From Sinotaia quadrata (taxonomy: Eukaryota > Mollusca > Gastropoda > Architaenioglossa > Viviparidae): 64,000 nt of DNA. Location of the stretch: contig CM054179.1 of assembly GCA_028829895.1 (NCBI GenBank), positions 51,047,391 through 51,111,390 of the forward strand, read 5' to 3'. Below are positions 24,478 through 35,692 of the stretch, piece after piece. The notes under the pieces are model-generated. The model had not been told where the DNA came from, ran no database searches, and saw nothing but the letters and a program-made list of their open reading frames with translations. Made by a program: the position numbers and the translations under genes. The first letter of the stretch is position 1; every line of letters starts with the position of its first letter.

Positions 24478-24567
24478 ATAATATATTTCATTATGAAAAT
24501 ATCAATGTTTTCGTGTGTAATTATAAACCTTACCAACTTGAGTAGCAGAATACTTGTTTCTGTACAT

Positions 24568-24650
24568 CAGGGGTTGGCGAAGTCCGGCCCTTAGGCAAGT
24601 TACGGCCTAGCTAGTATTCCAGTCCGGCCCAATCCCACCCCCCCACTAGT
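24568..24650. mobile_element. hAT-like terminal sequence
   Basis: Begins CAGGGGTTGGCGAAGTCCGG at 24568. This resembles the CAGGGGT(C/T)GGCAA ends of hAT (Charlie-type) DNA transposons, in which GGCCC follows closely. I could not find the inverted partner downstream, so it would be a truncated or one-ended remnant. Confidence 0.35.
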
Positions 24651-25067
24651 TATTTATTATTCGAACCGATGAAGATTCTGTAGCATTTATCAAACCCTTT
24701 TTTAACTAGTGGTCTTTTATATCAGGATGTTCTTCTAAAAATAATAATTTTATACTTTTAAAAACTCTTTCATCCTTTTGGTTTTTTCTTAAATAAAAAG
24801 TTCAAGGAGACTTTGAAACGTATTCTTATGTGTAAATTATATACATATTATTAAACATGTCTTTCAGACACTACACCACGTATTGTTTATAGTGTAAAGT
24901 TCGTAGATCTTTTCAAACTTTATATTATGCATAATTATATTATTATCCCCTTCATCCGCATTCCATTCAATGAATTAAAATGCCTTTGAGTGCGTCCACA
25001 ACTGTGTAACGTCTTTTGGAATGTGTCACTTGATGTTGTGCAAAGTTACCTGTAATTTTGGCTTTTT

Positions 25068-25372
25068 TCTGATTGTGGTTAAGTCAGTATCTGACTGAAA
25101 TGTTTCTGGTTGTGGTTCACTGTGGTTAAGTATCTGGCTGGAAATGTTTTTAATTGTGGTATACTGTCCTTAAGTGTCTGTCTGAAAATGAGTCTGATTG
25201 TGGTACACTGTGGTTTAGTATCTTGCTGGAAATGATTTTGATTGTGGTACTCTGTGGTTAAAGTGTTTTTGATTGTGGTTTACTGTCCTTAAGTATCTGT
25301 CTGAAAATGAGTCTGATTGTGGTACACTGTGGTTCAGTACCTGACTGGAAATGTTTCTGAATGTGGTATTCT
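25068..25372. repeat. About 44-bp degenerate tandem repeat
   Basis: Six to seven units starting GATTGTGGTACACTGTGGTT with CTGACTGGAAATG. An 88-bp two-unit pattern is visible, with CTGTCCTTAAG and CTGTGGTT units alternating. Confidence 0.88.
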
Positions 25373-26401
25373 AAAGTATTCCACGTGACCTGTATGGACG
25401 AACCATTTCTCACTGTGACATTGCGTGTTGTTCCGTTACTTTACTGCGTACTCGTGCTGTCACTGTTGCATTCTGTAATTTCCCCTGAGCAATTGTGTTT
25501 GAAAATGCTTTGTGAAAATTTAGCTTTGTGAAAAATTAGCTCTGGTGAAAGTGAAGAAATATGTGATATTTGGAAATGTAGCACTGTGTAAAGAAATGTA
25601 GTGCCATGTATATGCTGTGTGAAATTAAATGAATGTGAAAGTTTAGAACTATCCGGCAGTGTAGAGTACTTTGCAAAAGGATAATGCTGTGAGCGGTAAA
25701 TGTTTCCATGACTACCACGATAGCATCAAATGAAGACTGCATGTTGTTAAGCATTACTTCTAAACCAGCCTTTTGTCTTGGATACCTGAGTATTCCAGAA
25801 GATAAAATAGTAGTTCTAGAGAGCCGTTTGGTTCTTCATGCATTTAATTTTCCGATTATCATCTACAATCGTCCAGCTTGAAATTTATAGAAAAAAAATA
25901 AAACTAAATCCAGGGTTCCTGAAAACTACGAAGCACCGTTACATACTGGAGCAATTCACAAAATTATTTCACATATCTCTCTTTATCTCCACCACTAACC
26001 TACATATCCTTACTATAACCATCACATTCCTTTTCTCCAAGTTTGTTTTGCTTTTCCAAAGTTTCGGTAGGCAGTGAAATGTCAAGGCAAGATTGCGATG
26101 TTTAATCTCGTAATTTCTCGGACTGCAAGAGTCTGGTTTTATTGCCCATAAAATCGTCCGTGTTGTACGTGCCAGAAGTGCCTGTAAGAATGATGGCGCA
26201 GGGCAAAGGAGAAAATGTATAGTAGTTTTGTGTACTCTAAGCGTTCACCGCTCTAATTAGTCCAGATTGCAAACGTCATTGATGAGCGAGAGAACGAGAA
26301 TGATAAGCGGAGATCAGAGATCACAAACCGAGAAGTCTCTGGCTGTTCTTTGCGAAGGATCTTGTCAAGGACAAAGTCTTACGTGTCGTGTGCAATTCAT
26401 G
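25373..26401. other. Unique sequence, no recognised gene
   Basis: Short frames at 25536-25754 (minus), 25838-26077 (plus) and 26267-26464 (plus) show no known motif. Confidence 0.5.
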
Positions 26402-26757
26402 CAGTGTTTGACAAAAACGCATTGGCATTATAAAAGTTGTCAGTGTATAAAACAGTGGATGTAGAACCTACAGAATTGGCATTATAAAAGTTATCAGTAA
26501 ATAAAATAATAGGTCTAGTGTTTGACATACAGTATTGGCATTATAAAAGTTATCAGTAAATAAAATAATAGATTTAGTGTTTAACATACAGTACTGGCAT
26601 TATAAAAGTTATCAAGTAAATAAAATAATGGATTTAGTGTTTGACATACAGTACTGGCATTATAAAAGTTATTAGTATATAAAATAATAGGTCTAGTTTT
26701 TGACATACAGTTATAGTACTGGCTTTAAGAAAGTTATCAGCAAATAAAGTAGAGGGT
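26402..26757. repeat. 60-61-bp tandem repeat
   Basis: Five to six copies containing GGCATTATAAAAGTTATCAG and GTGTTTGACATACAGTA. The outer copies are more diverged. Confidence 0.92.
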
Positions 26758-26989
26758 GTAGTTTAGACGTAAATAAATCTATCAGTATATTTCAATCAGT
26801 GTATACTATGTGGTACACGGTACTTAAGACTTCGTGCGACTTCTAGTCCAGTCGGAGATTTGAACCCTAATATGCTCGTACTCTTGGAGTTTATTGTTCC
26901 GTTCTTTCTGCTGGCGAGGGACAAGTCAGTAACCAGCATTTAACTACTAAGAAAAACAATCGAAAGAATGTTTTGCGCAATTGGAGTGA

Positions 26990-27342
26990 AATTGCTCAAC
27001 CATTATTGTATGTATGGAATGAATTTGCTCACCCTTTATTGTATGTATGGAATGAATTTGCTCACCCTTTATTGTATGTATGGAATGAATTTGCTCACCC
27101 TTTATTGTATGTATGGAATGAATTTGCTCACCCTTTATTGTATGTATGGAATGAATTTGCTCACCCTTTATTGTATGTATGGAATGAATTTGCTCAACCC
27201 TTATTTTGTGTATGGAATGAATTTGCTCAGCCCTTATTTTGTGTATGGAGTGACTTTGCTCAACCCTTATTTTGTGTATGGAGTGACTTTGCTCAACCCT
27301 TATTTGTGTATGGAGTGACTTTGCTCAACCCTTATTTTGTGC
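26990..27342. repeat. 33-bp minisatellite
   Basis: About eleven copies of GCTCACCCTTTATTGTATGT plus ATGGAATGAATTT. The right half switches to the TATTTTGTGTATGGAGTGAC variant. Open frames at 26968-27318 and 26973-27347 are eleven-residue repeats caused by the 33-bp period. Confidence 0.94.
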
Positions 27343-28284
27343 TCTAGGGTAATAGATAATGTGTGAGAGATGACCTAAATTACTAAGATATGAGCTGAAA
27401 CTTGAAACAGGGCTATTCCACTAAAGTTTAACTGTAACCCACGTTTTAAAGTCTAAACCGAGGACAACCTTATGGTTTAACACCCAGAATTACGTAACAG
27501 ACATAATGCGGCCCACAAGTAGCCGACAACAATATATCAGAAGACAAGCTGCTCAGCCTAATTTATAAGAAAGTAATTTATATTAAAAAATAATAAATAA
27601 ATGCTTTTCCTTGTCACAAATGTCAGCTGTTACTGGTTTCGGATTTTATTTTTATTATTATATTAATCTTTCACATGATAATTTTTTTCTTTCTACACGT
27701 GTCAACTACTTCCTAATTTGGGATATTATTTCATCATTATCTTAATCCTTAATATGATAAATTCTTTAGCCTTCGCGCTTTGACATTTTGTCCTGAATCT
27801 ATCGGTATTAGGTGTTAAAATCAAATTTTCAAGCTTTTGATAACACTTTTATCCTACATAAGACATTGATCACTAGGTGCTAAATTATTCGAGTCTGGAA
27901 ATGTAAAAGTACTGTAGACTTGTAATCAGTATTGGACAGATACTTTGGTTGGCAATGGTTGGTGTTTATATTGGGCAAGAGGTGATCTCTTTCTTTGGAA
28001 ATAGTGTCCATAGACGATATGTTTCACACGAGTGAGACAATGATTATAATATGAAAATATGTATAATATTTGGGACCAGAGGTTAAACATCTGTGCATTC
28101 TCTCTCCTATACCTTGAATTAATATACTCAAATATTGTTAATTAAAAATACTTTGCAACTGGTATTATTCCGTAAGAAAGCTCTTTATACCATCTAAGTC
28201 AGAAAATCCGCCAGTTAGTCATTTGGACATAAATAAAATCTATTTTCTCTACACCAGTTAATTCATAATGTATATTTACACTTT
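27343..28284. other. AT-rich sequence without recognisable gene
   Basis: No supported feature. Confidence 0.55.
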
Positions 28285-28547
<263 letters not shown>

Positions 28548-29458
28548 TAAAAAGCTGAGAAGCATCTCGATGGATCGTGACTGAGAATTAGTTGTTTCTT
28601 CTAAACATGAAATTTAAGGAAATACTCTTCCCCGATATGTGGAGAGAACTTTCGAGAACTTTTAAAGACTCTGTTCCCTCTGGAATTAATTCTCTTTGAC
28701 TCGTATCTAACGTCTGACTATAATTTACAGTAACATTGATTTATTAATAAAATTCATTCAATTGGTCAATATTCTCTGCAGAGAAATTGGTGGTTTACCA
28801 TTATGGATGAATTTGAGTGAAGAGTCAAAGAGGTAAAACACTGACACACATACACACAGACAAACAGACACACACGCTTACACACATGCAATCACGATCT
28901 CACACATACCGTTTACTTACTGTATACGTGTTCATACAGATCTTGTTCATCCGAGCAGTCAGAAGGAATCAGTCTTTAGACGCGCGCACTCACAAGCTTA
29001 TTTCACGAAACTGCAACGCACACACACACACACACTGACAACGCTGCAAAGGCAGACAAAATAATTACGTGAAAAATCAACTTTTTTTCGCAGATGTTAA
29101 AGCGTACACGCGATGGAACACGCGTGGTCGAGATAGTAGGATAGTGATGTGATTTGTTTCCCCTTCTTTTCCCCATGGCACCACAGACAAGTTCAGAATA
29201 TTCTGTGAACTCACTTCCCAAGCGATCTGGCCTTGTGCGCTATTACCTAAACATCTGAGTCCTTTCTGACAGAGCTGTTGTTTTTAACATAAACTGTGAC
29301 ACGTTTTTGACAGGTTGCTATATGTCGTACTGTAGAACATCTACGGAAGTTTCATCGTTTATCTTTTGACTTACATGCGTCTTGTTTTAAAAAAGTGTCT
29401 TTATCTTTCTACACGAGGCTGTTGAATAGGATTTTAATTTCTATTCTTTCCTAAAATA
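28548..29458. other. Unique sequence with CA-rich patches
   Basis: Degenerate CA tracts at 28845-28890 and 29018-29037. The frames at 28817-29038 and 29003-29221 owe much to them. Confidence 0.5.
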
Positions 29459-29672
29459 TGTCGTGTTTTATAGAATGTCCAGTGTGTCGTGTTTTATAGA
29501 ATGTCCAGTGCGTCGTGTTTTATTGAATGTCCAGTGCGTCGTGTTTTATAGAATGTCCAGTGTGTCATGTTTTATAGAATGTCCAGTGTGTCGTGTTTTA
29601 TAGAATGTCCAGTATGTAGTGTATAGAATGTCTATTGTGCCGTGTTTTATAGAATGTCCAGTGTGTCGTGTT
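29459..29672. repeat. 26-bp minisatellite
   Basis: About eight copies of TCGTGTTTTATAGAATGTCC plus AGTGTG. Confidence 0.94.
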
Positions 29673-29992
29673 TGAGTTTAATAATTCTTATGTCTCAATA
29701 TAAGTTAGTCTTCAGATAGACTGTCGTGTCATGTTTTAGGACATGCTGGGCGATGGTATTTCTTCTGGCCTAATATGCATGTCATATTTTTGACAGACGG
29801 CCGAGTGTGTCATAGTTTATAAGTTGTTTGAAAAATCTTACCCTTATCTTCTAAGTCGATTTATTGCAGATTGCCGAGTCAAGTGCTTGACAAACTGTGT
29901 TTGATAAGTAACCCAGTTCTTTCTCCATATATCGTGCTTTTCTTGACGTGGGTCATAAGACTTGTTTAGACTATAATCGCATTTTTGACTGG
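29673..29992. other. Spacer between two arrays
   Basis: Contains scattered degraded echoes of both neighbours (for example GTCATGTTTTAGGACATG), so it may be an old part of the array. No gene. Confidence 0.45.
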
Positions 29993-30148
29993 CTGTCGGG
30001 TCTTGCTGAGAACTCGTGTTTGATTTTACTACCTGCCGTGTCTTGCTGAGAACTCGTGTTTGATTTTACTAGCTGCCGTGTCTTGCTGAGAACTCGGGTT
30101 GACTGGCTGTTGTGTTTTTTCTGAGAACTCGTGTTTGATTTTACTAGC
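29993..30148. repeat. 40-bp minisatellite
   Basis: About four copies of TCTTGCTGAGAACTCGTGTT plus TGATTTTACTAGCTGCC. The right end of the array is cut by the minus-strand LTR of family B at 30149. Confidence 0.9.
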
Positions 30149-30531
30149 TGTGATGATGACGCCAACTAGTTAATGATTTTGATGATTATTAATTAATCAT
30201 CCACAATTAATTACAAGTGATGAGAATTTTAATTTATGTTATTAATAATTCTCCAGAATGCAGATAAGCTGGTACTGTGAACATTTTCTCTCTTCCACAA
30301 CATTAAAGACAAACATTTACAGTCACATAATATTTCTGTAGGTGGAAAACACCAAAGAAGAAGATAAATCCGTCTTTTAATCTATATTTAGTGATACCCC
30401 ATCCACCCAATTTCTTCTCCAACATAAGGTTATCAATATGTGTAATTGCATCAATAAACATTACAACAAATTTATTAAATCAACAATCAAATATACATCT
30501 AGCAAATACAAAGAGAAAGATTACTAGACAT
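30149..30531 (-). mobile_element. Family B LTR, minus strand, 3' part (left of element A)
   Basis: Starts TGTGATGATGACGCC, the reverse complement of the family B 3' terminus, and matches the last about 380 bp of B1 and B2 read backwards. It is interrupted at 30531 by element A and resumes at 38125. Joined, the two parts agree with the paralogous site near 56395-56410. The final GACAT (30527-30531) is the left copy of element A's target duplication. Confidence 0.85.
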
Positions 30532-32221
30532 TGTGACGATGTGTGACAAATTCTGTGTCATGACCTCGTGACCCAATTGCTCGTTTCAAAATTAAAATTT
30601 TGAACGGACCTTTGTTGAAATTCACCCGTGATACATCAGTATCGAGAGAAGCTTTCTAGCAAGGTCAGATTGTTGCATAACTTTAGGCCACTGTCCAGCA
30701 CCTTCGAGATCAACAACATACCACGTGAGCGGTCACGTGATGCGTTCAATGCAGTTTCATAAAATACGATTATAAGGCGCAAAAACAGTCACTCACTCCC
30801 AGACCGGCAAAACACAAGACAGCTTTAACATTAAGCTCCGTCCCGCCGCCATGCCAGAGTCGTAAGAGAGAAGATGAACCCGCGCTAGAACAGTAAATCT
30901 ACTTTTAAGAAGGTAACAATAACACGTCTACTTCTTACAGTATCTATTGCATTTATTGATTGTATTTTGTAATTGAATGGATGTATGTATTTTGTGCAGC
31001 TTAGCGCTATTTTAGCCAAAGCACGTGTTTCGATGTAAAAGGACAAATCTAAAAGTTATTGTATATAAATTATTGTAACTTTTTCTTATCTTTAATTTAT
31101 ATAAATCTTAAATTCACTAGTGCCGCCAGTATGTCTGTGCACGTGGTGAATTCTTCCTTGTAATTCAAATTGTTCTTGCATATAATTTTTCGTGTAAAAT
31201 TGTAAAGCATTCATGCTTCATTTTGAATTAATCCTTTGTGTGAATTCCAATTTTTAATGCTGTAAATATTTGGGAATTCATACGTTCGTGTAACGTTATA
31301 TGTAACACACACGTGAACCACAATGTATATTTAAATATAACCATATTTGAATTGTAAACGACACGATAGTCAAAGATTCTAAATTCAGAACCTTAAACAA
31401 AGAAACATGTGCTTGGGTTTTGCGAATATAGACGCAAATAGTTACAGAGCCCAAAATCCTTTGTTTCAGCCGGGTTCTTATGTTACTCCTCTCTACCTTC
31501 GTACTTCTTGAGTCGTATACCGACTCGGGTGTCTTCATGACCCATACGTGAACTATGCAGAAGTACCTCGTGTTAACTACGGTTAACGATTCGTCGCAAG
31601 TACATTAGCGATGCAGTAATTGGGTGGACATTGACTGTTATGCTATGTAGTACTGACGATGAGCCAAGTGATGTGGACCAGTTCTAACCAGTTGAACCCC
31701 ACGTGCGACCAAAAGTGTAGTTAAGTATATCTACTGTGGTCCGGAATCAAGTGACTATTTGGCAAGAAATTCTCGTTAGAACTTTTAACAAGGACGGTAG
31801 AATGAGAGAGAGTCTCTGAATAGAATTTAAGACATCGCGCTCGTGATTAATCGTTGCTGTTAATTGTTAAACTTATTAAATCTTATTTCACCTTGTTAAG
31901 AACCTCTTTTTGTAGTAATTTGTATGCATATAGACCAAAAGACGTGGATTGGATGGGGGCTGTTTGAGCTAAACGAATGACGTAATGAATGCATATGAAT
32001 CTAAGAGAGTTTTTAACGATTTCCAATCTAGCTAATGTACGCAAATTATCAGTTTCGTAAATCTGTGATCTAGACTACAAAGATGCATTTTTAATCTAGT
32101 CGAATGATGATTTGAGCAACCAGTCTGTTTAGGTTAAACGAGAGGGAATTAATTTAAATAGTAAATTAAAGTTCTATAATTTCCTAAGCAGGGTCTTTAA
32201 ATAAATACTGGAAACGTAACA
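30532..32221 (+). repeat. Element A 5' LTR
   Basis: 1690 bp, TG...CA. It carries six CACGTG E-boxes (30722, 30734, 31022, 31140, 31310, 31700), a TATAAG at 30771, tiny upstream frames (MPES at about 30851, MNPR at about 30874) and AATAAA at 32200-32205 near its 3' end. A minus-strand 80-codon frame (31296-31538) is present in both LTRs; I do not recognise it and consider it chance. Confidence 0.95.
30722..30822 (+). promoter_or_regulatory. Candidate LTR promoter
   Basis: Two E-boxes 12 bp apart (30722-30727 and 30734-30739) precede TATAAG (30771-30776). An initiator-like CAGTCACTCAC follows around 30786-30796, and AGACAG (30817-30822) sits where a downstream promoter element would. The TATA-to-initiator distance, about 20 bp, is a little short. 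Duplicated at +5903 in the right LTR. Assignment is by motif only. Confidence 0.4.
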
Positions 32222-32223
32222 AG

Positions 32224-32241
32224 TGGTGCCTCGTCATGGGA
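32224..32241 (+). other. Candidate primer-binding site
   Basis: TGGTGCCTCGTCATGGGA begins two bases after the 5' LTR. Its complement ends GACGAGGCACCA, as a mature tRNA 3' end should. The first bases resemble elongator tRNA-Met, whose acceptor stem commonly begins GCCTCGT, but the match farther in is imperfect. Position and TGG start are seen; the tRNA identity is tentative. Confidence 0.55.
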
Positions 32242-32827
32242 TTGATATGTATTAAATTGTAACATTTTTATATACATAGGGCGTATCATATCTTTAGGAA
32301 ACGAACATCTGAGAATTGCCAATATTCTATTGATTCAGGATTGTTGAAATATTTATCTTGCTTTTGTTGTGACATGTGCATGTATTCTTTTGCAGAGTAG
32401 CGTGCATGTTAGTTAATATATGTTTAAGCGTAGTTAAGCATTATGTTAGCTATTGATGATTTATTTAGTATTGTGTTACTGGATACTTCATTGTGAGAAG
32501 TCGACGTGTTATACCGCCAGCTAGGAGAGTTATCGGTAGTAACAGACTTCGGACTATTATATTTAGGGTGCTAAGTATAATGTGTAATGTTGTATGGTTG
32601 GAGCCGTGACATTACGGAAGCCTTGGAGACAACAGATTTGTAGCCAAGCAGGTGAACGTGTAACAAACGCGTAATTTATTTCGGAAGGTGTTCTGAATAA
32701 ATTCAATAATTTTTGTAAGGTCGTAGCCTAAAAGTTATTGTGGGATAAAAGCGGAGTTTTATCGCCTACGGTTAGATACACAATCACGAGAGATATTTAT
32801 TGTAGCCAGGCGCGCTAAATAAATAAG

Positions 32828-35692
32828 ATGGATCTCGAACAGTTTGTTGAACATCTGAGAGAGAAACATGAACGAGAGATGGAATGGATAGAGATAGAAG
32901 ATGATCACCTTACGACTTTGATAGATCTAAGGATCGATGAACGGATAGGGAGCTTACAGCTCATGGAGATTCTAAAACGCGAACACGGGATAGGCATATC
33001 ACTAGAATATAGAGGTGAACAGCTACGTATTTTCGTCCTACTAGAACTCAATGAAAAGGAAATAGAACACAGGGAAGAAATTAGATCTTCAATAAGCTCA
33101 CGAGCAAAACAGTTGTGTGATAAAGATTTCCGATTCAAAGGGGAAGGGGAGGCTGAAATACGAGACCTAACGTTCGAAATTAGAAAGTTGAAGAAAGAGA
33201 GGCTAGTGCTTATGGAAAGGAAAGAAAGTCTAGAATTAGAATGGTTGTGGACAGAAATCGAAACAGAGTCTAAAATTGCTGGGGAAAGAGACGGTACTGT
33301 TGACAAATTACGACAGGAAGGTCAGGCCGTGAACTTTGACTTGCCGAGGTCAAACGCCGCGAGCGTGGAGACTGACACACAGAAATTAGTCCCGCTACCG
33401 AACACAGCAGACGAATTAGACAGTTTGATTGAAAACAAAAACAAATGTTTTGACGAAACCATTACAGTTCAACTTGCTAACCAGTTTACAGAAACAGTTG
33501 GCGCACCAAAGCTTGATCTTGAAACAGAGACAAGAAAAGACACTGTTGTTAAGGACTTAATAACACGTGTAGAATTTGGACAAACACATACACCGCCGTG
33601 TACGTGTGACACCTTGTTTGACGGACTGAATGCGCATGATAAGATAGAGACAGATTCTATCGGTTGTGTACCGTTAAGGTGTGATGGAACTTCTAGCAAC
33701 ACAGTGACTGATTTTTCTGACAGGACAAGTATGCATGAGAAGATAGAAACGAGTTCTATCAGTTGTGTATTGTTGAAGGGCAGTGACACATCGACTGAGT
33801 CTACTGACCGAACTGTTAGTTTAAGAGAGAGTCATGAGAGTGTTCTCGCTACGAAGACTGACATCGGTAGATCTCGATCTCCGATGATTGACGTGAGTCA
33901 TGACGTAATTTTGGAACACAAGATTATTGCGTTATGCAAGGTTTCGAGTGCTAACACATTGATAGCCAGGGAAACAGAAGTATTTGATCCAGATGACAGT
34001 ATAGGTAGCATTACAGACGGAGACGATGTGCCTATGATAAGTTCATTTACTTCAGATGACATGACAGTTGTCAGAGCTGAGACAGAGTTCTTTTCCAAAC
34101 GTGACATGGAAGAAGATATAGTCGAAAACTGTACAGGGACGAAATCTAGTATTTCTAACATAGAGATATTAGAGACGGTCAACGATAATGCATGTGTACT
34201 GACGTGTATGCACGCAGTTGTCGGAGACATGGCAGAACCGTCTGCAGATAAATCACTTAATGGACTTAGTGACGTAGACAGAAGCCACGGTACATGGACT
34301 ACCTTTATTGACTCACCTGTTGAGATAAAGGAATGTCATGAGCACGTACCAAAAACTGAGACAAGTGGAAGTAAGGAGGAGGGGGTTTCATTAACTGAGA
34401 TGTTCCTTGGTTCACTTATGATAAGTACGGAGTGTAATCCTTGGTTGATCAAAGACACAGTACAAATGAGTGACAGAACTAGATTGATAGATAATGAAAA
34501 CCGGAGTGACGGACTGATAACCAGAGTAGGTGGGACATCAGGACTGTTACTGACATCAGATGCAGAGAATTATGATAGAGGAAACAGTGGGAGTGTAGCC
34601 TACAACACACAGAGAATAGACATGGTGATGTTATTCAGTGTAATAGAGACAGGTAACATTCACTGCCAGTTGGTGACTGAAACTGACAGAATTTCCATCA
34701 TAGATTCTGACGATTTGATGAGAGGACACATTGAATTAACCAAGTCAGTGGAGACAGATTATGTTAGTTCAATAAACGGTATGGTCCAGGGGAGACAATC
34801 AGTAACTCTTGGGGAGTTTAAGACAGAACCCTTGTTCATACAACCACAGGAATCTGACTTGCTAGCGAGTGAGTCTGACCACACAGTGACTAGAGAATAC
34901 TCGAGTGGAGAGTTAGACAATTCTAGAGTCACAAAAGAGACACAGACTTATGTTGTCAAGGAGAGAGACAAATTGACAGACATAACAGTCGAACACCTAG
35001 TTGTGAATGGGTTAAAACAGAAAACAACTAGTGGGACGAGGTATTTCACTTCAGTCTATGATAAGATCAGGAGAACGGAACCTCCAGATTTAGAGGGGAC
35101 GCTAATGTTGCAATTCAGGTACTTCAGAGAGACTGGTAGCCACGACAGAGCACATTTGCAAACCTATGACGTTAGACTAGATGCGAAATGGACCCATAGT
35201 AGATCTGACGCCATTCCGACGAAAGACGTTGAGTGCATGCGAACTAGAGACGTTCAATGTGTACACAATGACGTAACTACAAATGCACGAAACACCAAGA
35301 GAGCAAATTTCCATTTGCGTGAGCTCAGTGACAAGGTTAAGAGCGATAGGTTTGAAATTCAGACTTCGCAGAGTCAAGGCCACAGTGACACTGACATGAT
35401 ACGAAACGTATCGAGAAGTTTGAAACTGTTAGAAGGGGTAGAGACCAGTCATGCAGAAACTGACACTACCAGAAACATTTTAAACTTGACAAGTACTTTG
35501 GGGAGTTTTGAAAGAGATAAAACACTTCAAGGACGTACTTACCGGACGAGAAATGAAAAGTCTAAACTTGACATGCAATATATTGCACCTCACAGTGACA
35601 TTCTGACGAACAGAGTAAGAAAGAAAGAATACAGTTGTCATGCCATAGACATGTTGACACATGGGCGACGACGTGTATTGGGGTTGGGATAG
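32828..35692 (+). CDS. Orphan 954-residue protein of element A
   Basis: The only long frame in the element. The start is the first ATG after an in-frame TAA (32816-32818) and has a good context (A at -3, G at +4). Residues about 1-165 are highly charged and heptad-like (MDLEQFVEHLREKHEREMEW onward), probably a coiled coil that could oligomerise. Residues about 166-720 are rich in Ser, Thr, Asp and Glu and look disordered. A 33-residue imperfect tandem duplication occupies about 270-302 and 303-334 (HDKIETDSIG and HEKIETSSIS). The last about 230 residues are more basic, ending THGRRRVLGLG. I see no signal peptide, membrane segment, CCHC knuckle, protease, polymerase or integrase motif. By position it could be a divergent Gag-like structural protein, or a captured or newly formed gene. 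The function is unknown. An open frame this long in a young element implies selection or very recent origin. Confidence 0.85.
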   Translation: MDLEQFVEHLREKHEREMEWIEIEDDHLTTLIDLRIDERIGSLQLMEILKREHGIGISLEYRGEQLRIFVLLELNEKEIEHREEIRSSISSRAKQLCDKDFRFKGEGEAEIRDLTFEIRKLKKERLVLMERKESLELEWLWTEIETESKIAGERDGTVDKLRQEGQAVNFDLPRSNAASVETDTQKLVPLPNTADELDSLIENKNKCFDETITVQLANQFTETVGAPKLDLETETRKDTVVKDLITRVEFGQTHTPPCTCDTLFDGLNAHDKIETDSIGCVPLRCDGTSSNTVTDFSDRTSMHEKIETSSISCVLLKGSDTSTESTDRTVSLRESHESVLATKTDIGRSRSPMIDVSHDVILEHKIIALCKVSSANTLIARETEVFDPDDSIGSITDGDDVPMISSFTSDDMTVVRAETEFFSKRDMEEDIVENCTGTKSSISNIEILETVNDNACVLTCMHAVVGDMAEPSADKSLNGLSDVDRSHGTWTTFIDSPVEIKECHEHVPKTETSGSKEEGVSLTEMFLGSLMISTECNPWLIKDTVQMSDRTRLIDNENRSDGLITRVGGTSGLLLTSDAENYDRGNSGSVAYNTQRIDMVMLFSVIETGNIHCQLVTETDRISIIDSDDLMRGHIELTKSVETDYVSSINGMVQGRQSVTLGEFKTEPLFIQPQESDLLASESDHTVTREYSSGELDNSRVTKETQTYVVKERDKLTDITVEHLVVNGLKQKTTSGTRYFTSVYDKIRRTEPPDLEGTLMLQFRYFRETGSHDRAHLQTYDVRLDAKWTHSRSDAIPTKDVECMRTRDVQCVHNDVTTNARNTKRANFHLRELSDKVKSDRFEIQTSQSQGHSDTDMIRNVSRSLKLLEGVETSHAETDTTRNILNLTSTLGSFERDKTLQGRTYRTRNEKSKLDMQYIAPHSDILTNRVRKKEYSCHAIDMLTHGRRRVLGLG

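Noticed and set aside
26810..26900. tRNA or tRNA-derived SINE on the minus strand
   Set aside because: A B-box-like GGGTTCAAATC is present (reverse complement near 26870), but I found no A box at the right distance and no cloverleaf.
31296..31538. 80-codon minus-strand frame present in both LTRs
   Set aside because: Identity between copies only reflects LTR identity. It has no motif and lies antisense within the LTR.
32905..35662. Minus-strand frames inside element A (133, 106, 110, 68 and 60 codons)
   Set aside because: Shadows of the 954-codon plus-strand frame.
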